Assembly: GCF_002272745.1 (NCBI RefSeq)
Contig: NZ_NPBD01000015.1
Location: forward strand, 166,967-230,966
Source of the DNA: Terribacillus saccharophilus
Lineage (GTDB): Bacteria; Bacillota; Bacilli; Bacillales; Amphibacillaceae
Direction: 5' to 3'
DNA: 64,000 nucleotides
Of the stretch, positions 16,292 to 24,989 are shown piece after piece (the first letter of the stretch is position 1; every line of letters starts with the position of its first letter). A model generated the notes under the pieces. It did no database searches and was not told where the DNA came from. It was given only the letters and a program-made list of their open reading frames with translations. The position numbers were made by a program, and so were the translations under genes.

Positions 16292-18229
16292 TTATTCCTC
16301 CAATTGATTTTTGATTGATTCGGGGAGGTCTTCGTATTCGATAGATAGCTCATCCTGCATACTCCGCCCTCTGTTAAGGTTGAACGTTACAAAATAAGAA
16401 TCCTCGTTATCGCTATAGTAGACGACGTGATCCAGTATATGCTTGATATCTTCTTGATCCTCTACTGTCACTGTATTGTTTCGTTCGTAATTCTCTAATT
16501 GGATACTGGATATGTCTTCGGTATATACTTTTAATTCATCATAAAGTCCAGCTTCTTGTAGGACTTCAATCGTATTTCTGTAACTATTATCAAATTCAAC
16601 GTAATAGTAGTCTTGATCTTTATTTGTTAATAAGTCGAGCGAATAAGTTTCAACCTCTTCCAAAGATTCCTGTGGATCCGAAAGCTCAATATCTTTCTTA
16701 ACAGCTTCTATGAGCCTGTCGACCAATTCTCGATCTGTTATGGTATTGCTGCTTTGCTTAATATTATTCGATTGCACATCCACAGCATAAATATCATTCA
16801 AAGCAATATTAAACACAGAGTTATTCGCATACTTATACAAATTCGAACCCTCAATCTCATGTTGCAGACTTTTCAGTTCTGGATTATCGTCTAATGAATA
16901 CGTATATGATCTAGCTACCTTCTTTCCGTTTTTCAGCTCGTAAACAATGAACGTAGAACGCAGATCACCCGCATAATAATCATCGGCTCTCGGAGCATCT
17001 ATTGCTTGCTCATGTAAACCCCGAACCAATTCGATATCTTGCTTATCTGTAAAAAATAGCGGCTTAATACCTGGTTCCAAATATTCCGGTTCCTCTGTAT
17101 AAATATAGGAATCTCCAAAATAAACTCTTTCGATGTTGTCAGCAGAAGGTATCTTATTTTCATAATTCTCTTTTACTAGATTCACAACAATTAGTACAAC
17201 AGCTAAGGAGATCGCGAATATCAGATAAGATTTATAGTTACTATATATTCTCCATGTTTTATTCAATATCGCTTCAGCTATTACAAACCCGATCAGCGAT
17301 CCTGCAATATAGCCGAATATAACCCATGCGAAGGAAGAAGAAATAGCATGAAAATAATACCCGCCTGCCATCATAAAGCAGAAGGTGACACCGTAACGGA
17401 AAACAGGACGCATGAATGGATACACAATTGCTTGCGAAGTAGCTTCCAGTCGCCGGTGAGCGTATAACCAGTATGCTGCAAGATATAATAGAATACCTGC
17501 TGCCGCATATACTGCCATTACAATCCAAGACAAATCTAGATCAGGAGTAAAGTTGATCAAGAAATACGAGATCGGTGAAAATTTAAAAATGGCCATATCT
17601 GCATAATATTCTACTGGGTAACCAATGAATAAAATACTCATATTGGCAACCAGCAAAAGCGCAAGACCCGCCGGAAGCAAGACTAAGATATAGGTGAGCA
17701 CAAAGTGCATGGAAAACAATCCCGTTACCATTCCGGTGAATACTGTAGCTAATAGCATAAAAATATTAAGAAATAACATTATGCCCAGCCAAGATAACAC
17801 ATGCATAGCATTATAATAAAATCCTATGCCAGAGAATGCTTGTAAACCAAGCAGAATCAGTGCATTCAACATAATTGGAATGAATAACAATACCACCCCT
17901 ACAACTAAATGGTGATGAAATAATGAAACCCTCTTCACAGGCATACTGTGAATAAAATCAGATACCTGTTTCTTATGCAAGTAGCGCAGTAATAATATCC
18001 CCAAAAGTACCGGTACCGTAATAGATAGAAGCCATTGGACTTCAGGAATATAGAGAAATAGATTCCCTTTTTCCATGTACTCTTGCGCCTGTGGATTTGA
18101 GTATTGGATGATGATCTGTATTGGCAGAATTAAAAGCAAAGCCAAAAAATACAGCACACTCAGCCATCCAACCTGTCGGACATCATGCAAAATAATCTGT
18201 TTCTTAATCAAGGATGTTTTCGATGGCAT
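16292..18229 (-). CDS. ABC exporter-type permease with large extracellular region
   Basis: The 645-residue protein has a membrane half of about ten helices (to roughly residue 350) and a soluble C-terminal half rich in D, E, Y and N that I infer to be outside or at the membrane face. It resembles the large permeases of YtrB/YhcH-type ABC-2 systems. The ATG at 18229 is used because GGGAGGTGCTGGCT precedes it; this makes the gene overlap the ATPase gene by 26 bases. The upstream in-frame extension lies inside the ATPase gene. Substrate unknown; peptide-antibiotic defence or lipid/cell-wall stress is typical of this operon type. Confidence 0.75.
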   Translation of the reverse strand: MPSKTSLIKKQIILHDVRQVGWLSVLYFLALLLILPIQIIIQYSNPQAQEYMEKGNLFLYIPEVQWLLSITVPVLLGILLLRYLHKKQVSDFIHSMPVKRVSLFHHHLVVGVVLLFIPIMLNALILLGLQAFSGIGFYYNAMHVLSWLGIMLFLNIFMLLATVFTGMVTGLFSMHFVLTYILVLLPAGLALLLVANMSILFIGYPVEYYADMAIFKFSPISYFLINFTPDLDLSWIVMAVYAAAGILLYLAAYWLYAHRRLEATSQAIVYPFMRPVFRYGVTFCFMMAGGYYFHAISSSFAWVIFGYIAGSLIGFVIAEAILNKTWRIYSNYKSYLIFAISLAVVLIVVNLVKENYENKIPSADNIERVYFGDSYIYTEEPEYLEPGIKPLFFTDKQDIELVRGLHEQAIDAPRADDYYAGDLRSTFIVYELKNGKKVARSYTYSLDDNPELKSLQHEIEGSNLYKYANNSVFNIALNDIYAVDVQSNNIKQSSNTITDRELVDRLIEAVKKDIELSDPQESLEEVETYSLDLLTNKDQDYYYVEFDNSYRNTIEVLQEAGLYDELKVYTEDISSIQLENYERNNTVTVEDQEDIKHILDHVVYYSDNEDSYFVTFNLNRGRSMQDELSIEYEDLPESIKNQLEE

Positions 18230-19100
18230 AGCCAGCACCTCCCATTTCATAGATGAAGATTTCTTCCAAGGATAGCGGCAGCATATCCAGTACGACTGGG
18301 TTTTGTGCTGCAAGTATTCCTTCTAACTCCTGATGGTCTGCTTTGACGATCAGCAGATGGATACTCCCGCGTTTTTCCTGATGAAGGATATCTAGTTTTT
18401 CTAAGAAACCCATATCCTGTCCTTTTCGCAAAGCGAACTGAACCTTTTGAACCTCTGTCTTCATATCATCTAGGTTGCGCTCCAGAATCATCTTTCCTTT
18501 ATGTACAATACCGACGTCGTCACAGAGGTTTTCCATTTCCCGTAGATTGTGGGAAGAAATAAGAACAGTCATCTCTCTCTCCGCTACGTCATTGATGAGC
18601 AGGCCTTTGATTCGCTGCCGCACAACAGCATCAAGTCCATCCAGCGGTTCATCCATAATCAGATAATCCGGCTTTGCTGCCAACGCCAGGCAGAAGGCCA
18701 CTTGCCGCTGCATCCCTTTCGAAAAGGTAGAGACTTTCTTGTTCTCGAGTTTGAATTGGTTAATTAGCTGGTCATACCGCTGCTGATCCCAATTTGCATA
18801 CATATCAGCATAATATTGTCCCATCTGCTTTACCGTATATTGCGGGAGAAAATAAAGGATATCCGGCATGAAGATGATGCGCTGTTTCAACGCCACATTT
18901 TCAAATACAGTCTTGCCGTCAACCAGGACAGACCCTTTGTCTTGTTTCAGGATACCGGCAAGAATACGTATTATGGTTGTCTTGCCTGCACCGTTTGAGC
19001 CAAGCAGACCATAGATTGTACCTTTTTTCACCTGGAAACCAACTTGGTCCAACACTTGCTTCCGGTCAAATTTTTTACTTAGTTCTACTGCTTTGATCAT
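18204..19100 (-). CDS. ABC transporter ATPase (YtrB/YhcH type)
   Basis: The 298-residue protein has Walker A GSNGAGKTT, signature FSKGMQRQVAFCLAL (an atypical start of the LSGGQ motif, common in ABC-2 exporters), Walker B YLIMDEPLDGLD and the H-loop SSHNLREME. It energises the downstream permease. The start overlaps the GntR gene stop by four bases, and the stop lies inside the permease gene, so the three are translationally coupled. Confidence 0.88.
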   Translation of the reverse strand: MIKAVELSKKFDRKQVLDQVGFQVKKGTIYGLLGSNGAGKTTIIRILAGILKQDKGSVLVDGKTVFENVALKQRIIFMPDILYFLPQYTVKQMGQYYADMYANWDQQRYDQLINQFKLENKKVSTFSKGMQRQVAFCLALAAKPDYLIMDEPLDGLDAVVRQRIKGLLINDVAEREMTVLISSHNLREMENLCDDVGIVHKGKMILERNLDDMKTEVQKVQFALRKGQDMGFLEKLDILHQEKRGSIHLLIVKADHQELEGILAAQNPVVLDMLPLSLEEIFIYEMGGAGYAIENILD

Positions 19101-19480
19101 GTTTCACTTCCTCCCCCATTACGTAGCTGCTGCTCCACCACATTTCGAATTTCATCTGCTGTCATGCCGATATACAATGCCTCGGTCAGCAGTTTTTTCA
19201 ATTCTTCCTGCATTTGCTTCACCTTTTGCGGATCGACTTGTGCACTAATCGCATTCACGAAACTCCCCCGTCCCTTCACGGAATAAATCAATTCTTGATT
19301 TTCTAATTCACGGTACGCTTTCTGGATTGTATTCGGATTGATCGTCAGCTGCTGAGCGAGCTCCCGTACCGAAGGAAGCTTCTCATCTGTCTCCAGCACT
19401 TGATTGACGATTAGTTCCTTAAACTTATCAACGATTTGTTCATAAATCGGCTTGCCGCTTCGCAAATCAAGTTCAAACAT
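19097..19480 (-). CDS. GntR family transcriptional regulator, YtrA/YhcF subgroup
   Basis: The 127-residue protein has the winged helix of the GntR family (IYEQIVDKFKELIVNQVL, LPSVRELAQQLTINPNTIQKAYRELENQELIYSVKGRGSF in sequence) and only a short C-terminal helix instead of an effector domain, which defines the YtrA subgroup. These regulators sit first in ABC-transporter operons and repress them. AGGTGAATAT lies before the ATG. It is expected to bind its own promoter region, where short GTGTA repeats occur. Confidence 0.88.
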   Translation of the reverse strand: MFELDLRSGKPIYEQIVDKFKELIVNQVLETDEKLPSVRELAQQLTINPNTIQKAYRELENQELIYSVKGRGSFVNAISAQVDPQKVKQMQEELKKLLTEALYIGMTADEIRNVVEQQLRNGGGSET

Positions 19481-19527
19481 ATATTCACCTCATTCAGGCC
19501 TCTGTATTAACTGTATTAGTTATAGTA

Positions 19528-19554
19528 GTACACTTGATACACCAAAGTATACAC
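19528..19554 (-). promoter_or_regulatory. GTGTA direct repeats upstream of the GntR operon
   Basis: The minus strand carries GTGTATAC, GTGTATC and GTGTACT in a row, starting roughly 12 and 9 bases apart, just before a TATAAC that may be the -10. Candidate operator for the GntR-type product; inferred from position. Confidence 0.3.
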
Positions 19555-19587
19555 CAGCGTTTTCCATTTGAAAAGCACTTTTTTTCC

Positions 19588-19623
19588 AAAAAATAAAAAG
19601 CCAGATCATAAGATCTAGCTTTT
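19588..19623 (-). terminator. Second hairpin downstream of fabI
   Basis: AAAAGC(T)AGATC-TTAT-GATCTGGCTTTT on the minus strand, followed by TTATTTTTT. It lies about 65 bases beyond the first fabI terminator and before the GntR promoter. Confidence 0.6.
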
Positions 19624-19689
19624 CCAATAAATAAATAGAAATCAGCTGCGTAACATTCCCTTTTCACTGCCTCGTATTTTGCTGAACAT

Positions 19690-19723
19690 AAAAAACCCGT
19701 CCTAATCATAATTAGAACGGGTT
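19690..19723 (-). terminator. Rho-independent terminator of fabI
   Basis: AACCCGTTCTAAT pairs with ATTAGGACGGGTT around TATG, followed on the minus strand by TTTTTATG. It is ten bases beyond the fabI stop. Confidence 0.9.
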
Positions 19724-19733
19724 AAAGCACAAA

Positions 19734-20516
19734 TTAACCAATACCGATGATATTGAAGCCACCATCCACGTAAACAATCTCACCAGTCACACCGCGGGAA
19801 AGGGCGCCAAGCAAACCAACTGTCATATCGCCAACTTCTTCAGCGGAAACATTACGGCGAAGCGGTGCAGTATGTTCCACTTTTGAAAGAATGTCATTGA
19901 AAGAAGGTACACCTTTTGCAGCCAATGTACGGATCGGACCTGCAGAGATAGCGTTAATGCGGATGTTATCCGGGCCAAGATCATTCGCCAAGTAGCGTAC
20001 ACTTGCTTCTAGCGCCGCTTTTGCAACACCCATGACGTTGTAGCCCTGAAGTACACGGTCAGCTCCAAGGTAGCTCATTGTCACAATGGAGCCTCCTTCT
20101 GACATAATCGGGCGAACTGCTTTTGCTACAGCTACTAGCGAATACGCACTTGTATCCTGTGCAAATGCATAGCCGTCACGAGAAGTGTCAATGAAATCAC
20201 CTTTCAAATCCTCTTGATGCGCATGTGCAACGGAATGTACAAGACCATGGACAGTTGTGAACTTGTCTTTGATTTCTGCAAATGCAGCCGCAATGCTGTC
20301 ATCATCGTTAACATCACATTGGATAACTGCTGCTTCCATTTCATTCTTTTCCAATAGCTTGTTCAGCTTTTTAGCGGAACGCTCCTGACGATATGTAAAA
20401 ATCAGCTTCGCACCAGCAGCATACAATGATTGCGCAACGCCCCATGCGATACTGCGATCATTTGCCACACCCATGATGACGATGTGCTTGTCCTGTAATT
20501 GTAGAAAATCCTTCAT
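19734..20516 (-). CDS. fabI: Enoyl-[acyl-carrier-protein] reductase FabI
   Basis: The 260-residue protein reduces trans-2-enoyl-ACP in the last step of fatty-acid elongation. NAD(P) binding starts with IVIMGVANDRSIAWGVAQ, the FabI form of the Rossmann motif. SYSLVAVAKAVRP and the active-site Tyr/Lys pair in TMSYLGADRVLQGYNVMGVAKA follow the YxxxxxxK spacing that separates FabI from ordinary SDRs. GEIVYVDGGFNIIGIG ends the chain. I use the ATG at 20516, because AGAAGGAGA directly abuts the two earlier in-frame starts and leaves this one at correct distance. It is transcribed alone. Confidence 0.92.
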   Translation of the reverse strand: MKDFLQLQDKHIVIMGVANDRSIAWGVAQSLYAAGAKLIFTYRQERSAKKLNKLLEKNEMEAAVIQCDVNDDDSIAAAFAEIKDKFTTVHGLVHSVAHAHQEDLKGDFIDTSRDGYAFAQDTSAYSLVAVAKAVRPIMSEGGSIVTMSYLGADRVLQGYNVMGVAKAALEASVRYLANDLGPDNIRINAISAGPIRTLAAKGVPSFNDILSKVEHTAPLRRNVSAEEVGDMTVGLLGALSRGVTGEIVYVDGGFNIIGIG

Positions 20517-20672
20517 TTTCATTCTCCTTCTAATGAACAATTTCGTTCACGTTTTCTACCGCCTATCATAACAGAAAACAGAAATGAAAGGAATGACACG
20601 TCTGTTCAGACAAGTCGCACTTCTATATAATAGGGTTTGGAAATAACAACCAAATTATCGTGAGGTGAAAAG

Positions 20673-23600
20673 ATGGATAATATGCCTCCCAATAAATCTG
20701 GAGATTTGTTTGAACAAAGACTCCGGGAATTATTAGAGCAAGGCTATATATCTAACGAAACATACTCAAATGCAATGACAGGGTATCGAACCAAACTAGC
20801 TTATGATGCTTCGAAACTGACTGAAGTAAAGTCACCACCAGAAATCTCTCCAGTGCGTCAGACTGCTGCTGCAGCTGAACAGATGCACACTACACCAGAG
20901 ACTGCTGTCTATTGGAATTCATCGGTCAACCAGAAGCAGAAAAAACAAAAGACATCCGAGCAAATTCGGGAGCGCAATCTGACAATCATTCTTGTTCTTG
21001 GAATCATTATGCTTTTCTTTGGCGGATTGTACCTCGGCACTTCCAATTGGGGTAACTTCTCTTCTTTAGGAAAAGTGTTACTGATATGCTTGATTCCTTT
21101 CCTTTTCGCAGGCTTGAGTTATATCAGCTATAAAGTTAGGATTCCGCAGACTGCCTTCGCGTTCTTAATGCTCGCAGCGCTGTTTGTTCCAATTGTCATT
21201 TTCTCAGCATCATATTATCAGCTGTTTGGCAGTTATTTGTCCTTCGGTGGTGACGGAGCAGCGTTGATCGGGACTATTGCAGCATTAAGCTGTACGGCTT
21301 TGTACTATACAGTGGCAGCTCGCACAGGCTCAAAAGCATTCATTTGGGTGACCTATGTCGGCTTATCGTCAACACTAATCTCAGCACTGCTGTATGTAAC
21401 AACAACATATAGCGCATTTCTATTCTGCTTGCAGCTGGCCAACTTACTGCTGCTCGTGTTCGAGCGAACTATCCGTAACTCATTCAAACTTCAGACGCTT
21501 CAGCACTATTGGCCATATTATCTGCAAATGAAACTTGGAACAGAAGCCATCATCACAATTATTTTGATGAGCAGCGCCATTACTTATGATCTGACTTTAC
21601 TAGTGATTGGAATTAACGCTTTGATTCTGGCCGCAAAGAATTTCAGCAGACTCTATCATTTTGGTTTTATCGCTTTTACCTTGATTGGCAGCATCTTGCT
21701 CCTTTTAGAAATCGATTCTTATTTCAACATGTTCTTTGGTCAATTCATTGGCTTAGGATTCATTCTCGTTCTGTTAACATGGAATCTGCCTCGCTGGATG
21801 CAATTGGTCTATGAATCTTTCAGCCATGCGATAAATGGCTTTCTTCTGTTCTTTTTCACAAGTCTTATCTATTATTTCGAATTTAATTGGGCGTACTTGA
21901 TCGGGATTTTATTCCTGCTGGTTCAGTATACGATTTGGACTGCTGCATCACGCAAAGTTTACTACAGTTATCCAAGCGTCGGACTGTTCCTGATTGTCGT
22001 CTATTGGCTGCTTTATATGGCCGATGCCTCAATCTGGATCCGCACAAGTGCATTCGCGACATTATCTTTTATTGGGCTTGCATACAACTATATTTGGCCA
22101 AGAAGGATAGCATTTTTGAAACCATTCCAAGTTGCGATAAATTGGACAGCGGTTGGAGCCGTCATACCTATATTCCTAGTGAATCATAGCTATGGATATT
22201 ATGAGGCAAATAGTTATCTGCTGCTATTAGTTGCTGCAGCTGGCTTCTTCTGTTACAGCAAGGAAAATGCAGAAGTTGTGCTTATCAGTAAGATTATTAC
22301 CCCGATTAGCTTGATTGCAGCGTTATTACTCGGTGGTTACCGTCTATATACCGAAAATGAATTTTATCGTGAACAAGTTGGTGTTCCAGGACACGCGACT
22401 TTGATTGCATTGATAGCTATCGCAATTGCATTCCTTTGTCGTAAATATCGATACCAACCATTGTTCTTATCGTTTTTCCTAACCGGTCAAATCTTGCAAA
22501 GTTACGCTGTTGCGATTGCCATCCTATCGTGGAATTTACCAGCAATCACCGTTACAATTGTTTCACTTATCAACGTCGGTATTCAGTTAATGGCTCTTCA
22601 AGTATTTCGGAAGCATCCATTATGGGTTGCCGTGCTCGGCTCCATCATCGTGACATATGCATCACTGCAAGATCTATTCGGAATAAGGGACTCAAATATA
22701 ATTACTGCTTATGTGCTGTTATGCGGCGTGCTATTCTTTGCAGCTAGTCTATACATCAAGAAGAAAGCTCCGATCGGTTCTGTCTACTTCTTCTGGTGTA
22801 GTCATGCTTTGATAATTTTTGGCACGCTATGGGTACTGCTTGCACAGTTGTTAGATTATGTTCCGCCTATCTGGCTTCTTATTCCGCTCGTCCAATTCGT
22901 GTTGTCTGCACATATTGTGACAAGAGCGATAGAAAAGTATATATTTGCAAATACCAGTATTTTAATTGTCTTCGTTATCTCGATCACTCATTTGGATCAG
23001 TACACAAATCTGAGTCATCAATTTACATTGGCTGCAGCTTTGACAACAGTTTGCATAGCCTTGGTATATGTACTGCTGCCTAACTGGCGTTCTATACTGA
23101 AGATCAGCCTGCTGACTGCCTATAACGTTATTCTGCTGTTCGCGTTAGCAGAGCTTACTATGCTTTTCTCCTGGCAAATCATCCTGCTTGCCATCCTTGT
23201 CGGGGTAATTACAATCTATCAGCAGCATCAATGGCAGCTAAGCATCATTTCTGCCGGTACATTGCTGTTACTCCTCATAATTACGCTTCTCTACGGAAGC
23301 ATCGGCCAAGAAATCCGTACAGCTTACTTACTGCTTGCAGGGGCTGCAGGATTAGCTATTACCAGCTTCAGCAATTATCAATCATTTGTTGCTGTAGCAG
23401 ACAAGAATTCCGTTTGGAATAGAATAGATGTATATCGGATTGGCGCTATCGTTTATACCGTTGTCGGAAGTCTGGCGGGCGTTGCAGCGTATGAATCTGG
23501 CCTTGCTGATACGCTGTTTGGTTTGACAGTACCAGCACTGTTATTTGCGATCAGTATATATACAGCACCCGCTGCTGAAAAGCGTTATGTACGGCTAGCA

Positions 23601-24119
23601 ACCATCGTATCTTGTTTGTACCCTTATATACTTGTGCTGCAAGTTGCAGACATAAGTCCATTTTTAACAACAGAGCTGTATGTTGTGCCAATTGCATTAC
23701 TAGTTCTTATCATCTTGCGGCTATTTTTCTATAATCCTGATGTGACACCGCATATTGAGTTAGTTTTGCTCACTATTGGATTCGGTATCCTGGTGCTCGA
23801 TGGACTGTCTACGATGACTATTTATGACGCCCTATCCCTCGGCAGTCTTTCTTTACTAGCTGCTGTCATTGGTTTCTTAAGAAAATATCGTTCGTATTTC
23901 TTAACGGGTACGATCACCGTTGTATTTAACTTATTCTTCAACACGCGCATGCTTTGGGGTAGCGCACCATGGTGGCTGTATCTTATTGGAGCCGGATTCC
24001 TGCTGATTGCTTCTGCCAGCTTTATTGAATATCAGAAGCAAAAGCATGACAGAACCACCGAATCTCTGCTGCAAGCCAGCAAATCTAGGTGGACAAAATG
24101 GTTTAAGCAATACAAATAA
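20673..24119 (+). CDS. Giant polytopic membrane protein (DUF2157-like), function unknown
   Basis: The product is 1148 residues. A cytosolic N-terminal segment of about 100 residues starts with a predicted helical hairpin (FEQRLRELLEQGYISNETY), the kind of start seen in DUF2157 proteins, and contains a linker rich in A, P, Q and K. From about residue 105 to the basic C-terminus (SKSRWTKWFKQYK) the chain is almost continuous hydrophobic helices, roughly 35 to 40, with very short loops. I see no enzymatic motif or transporter signature. GAGGTGAAAAG precedes the ATG and a strong terminator follows the stop, so it is a single-gene unit. Related large proteins in Bacillaceae are uncharacterised. 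Confidence 0.7.
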   Translation: MDNMPPNKSGDLFEQRLRELLEQGYISNETYSNAMTGYRTKLAYDASKLTEVKSPPEISPVRQTAAAAEQMHTTPETAVYWNSSVNQKQKKQKTSEQIRERNLTIILVLGIIMLFFGGLYLGTSNWGNFSSLGKVLLICLIPFLFAGLSYISYKVRIPQTAFAFLMLAALFVPIVIFSASYYQLFGSYLSFGGDGAALIGTIAALSCTALYYTVAARTGSKAFIWVTYVGLSSTLISALLYVTTTYSAFLFCLQLANLLLLVFERTIRNSFKLQTLQHYWPYYLQMKLGTEAIITIILMSSAITYDLTLLVIGINALILAAKNFSRLYHFGFIAFTLIGSILLLLEIDSYFNMFFGQFIGLGFILVLLTWNLPRWMQLVYESFSHAINGFLLFFFTSLIYYFEFNWAYLIGILFLLVQYTIWTAASRKVYYSYPSVGLFLIVVYWLLYMADASIWIRTSAFATLSFIGLAYNYIWPRRIAFLKPFQVAINWTAVGAVIPIFLVNHSYGYYEANSYLLLLVAAAGFFCYSKENAEVVLISKIITPISLIAALLLGGYRLYTENEFYREQVGVPGHATLIALIAIAIAFLCRKYRYQPLFLSFFLTGQILQSYAVAIAILSWNLPAITVTIVSLINVGIQLMALQVFRKHPLWVAVLGSIIVTYASLQDLFGIRDSNIITAYVLLCGVLFFAASLYIKKKAPIGSVYFFWCSHALIIFGTLWVLLAQLLDYVPPIWLLIPLVQFVLSAHIVTRAIEKYIFANTSILIVFVISITHLDQYTNLSHQFTLAAALTTVCIALVYVLLPNWRSILKISLLTAYNVILLFALAELTMLFSWQIILLAILVGVITIYQQHQWQLSIISAGTLLLLLIITLLYGSIGQEIRTAYLLLAGAAGLAITSFSNYQSFVAVADKNSVWNRIDVYRIGAIVYTVVGSLAGVAAYESGLADTLFGLTVPALLFAISIYTAPAAEKRYVRLATIVSCLYPYILVLQVADISPFLTTELYVVPIALLVLIILRLFFYNPDVTPHIELVLLTIGFGILVLDGLSTMTIYDALSLGSLSLLAAVIGFLRKYRSYFLTGTITVVFNLFFNTRMLWGSAPWWLYLIGAGFLLIASASFIEYQKQKHDRTTESLLQASKSRWTKWFKQYK

Positions 24120-24120
24120 A

Positions 24121-24159
24121 GAAAGGCAGCTGTCTGCGTAAGACAGCTGCCTTTCTTTT
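24121..24159 (+). terminator. Rho-independent terminator of giant membrane protein gene
   Basis: GAAAGGCAGCTGTCT-GCGTA-AGACAGCTGCCTTTC then TTTTATT. It may also stop the convergent aldo/keto reductase transcript. Confidence 0.9.
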
Positions 24160-24161
24160 AT

Positions 24162-24989
24162 TCAAAAATCAAATTCATCCGGATGCGGCCCGCTGCGGGT
24201 ACCATCATCCAATTGATCCAAACGTTCCATATCTTCTAGTTGAATTTCGAAATCGAAGACTTCCTTATTTTCGACGATACGTTTATCTGTCATTGATTTT
24301 GGTATCGTGATGACATCATGCTGAATATCCCAGCGGAGTACAATCTGAGCCGGAGACTTCCCGTATCTAGCAGAAAGTTGCTGAAGTAAAGGCTGCGCCA
24401 GTAGCTCTCCATTCATAAGCGGAGACCATGCTTCCAAGTGAATACCCTTTTCCTTCGTATATGAACGCAGCTCCGCTTGGATCAAGCGCGGGTGGAATTC
24501 AACCTGATTCACAGCTGGTACGACAGATGCGGTACTTAGTAGTTCCTTCAGATGATGTACTTGGAAGTTGCTAACACCAATCGCTTTTACTTTCTTCTCT
24601 TTATATAACTCTTCTAGTGCACGATAGGCTTCTAAGAACTTATCTTTTCCAGGCCAATGGATTAAATATAGATCGAGATACTCAAGATTCATTTTCTCCA
24701 AGCTCTCTTGATAAGCTACTTTTGTTTGTTCAAACGTCAGGCCAGCATTCCACACTTTAGAGGTGACAAATAGTTCTTCTCTTTTCACTAATCCTGCTTC
24801 GATGGCACGGTTAATCCCTTGGCCAACACTTGCTTCATTTCCGTAAATAGCTGCTGTATCAATGCTGCGATAGCCTTGCTCGATAGCAAAAAAGACTTTA
24901 TCAGCTAGTTCCTTTCCATCTTCTACACGGAAGACGCCGTAACCTAGCATCGGCATAGAATTGCCGTTATTGAGCTTTACTGATTTCAT
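24162..24989 (-). CDS. ytbE: Aldo/keto reductase, YtbE-like
   Basis: The 275-residue TIM-barrel oxidoreductase shows the AKR catalytic tetrad: Asp in YRSIDTAAIYGNE, Tyr in the same segment, Lys in VTSKVWNAG and His in YLIHWPGKD. The cofactor-binding end IPKSMTDKRIVENKEVFDF is typical of NADPH-dependent members. It reduces small aldehydes and ketones such as methylglyoxal in related proteins. Its start lies inside the end of the MFS gene (23-base overlap), with AAAGGAGAAATACCTC before the ATG. MFS, AKR and the divergent HxlR regulator reproduce the B. subtilis ytcD-ytbDE order. Confidence 0.85.
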   Translation of the reverse strand: MKSVKLNNGNSMPMLGYGVFRVEDGKELADKVFFAIEQGYRSIDTAAIYGNEASVGQGINRAIEAGLVKREELFVTSKVWNAGLTFEQTKVAYQESLEKMNLEYLDLYLIHWPGKDKFLEAYRALEELYKEKKVKAIGVSNFQVHHLKELLSTASVVPAVNQVEFHPRLIQAELRSYTKEKGIHLEAWSPLMNGELLAQPLLQQLSARYGKSPAQIVLRWDIQHDVITIPKSMTDKRIVENKEVFDFEIQLEDMERLDQLDDGTRSGPHPDEFDF

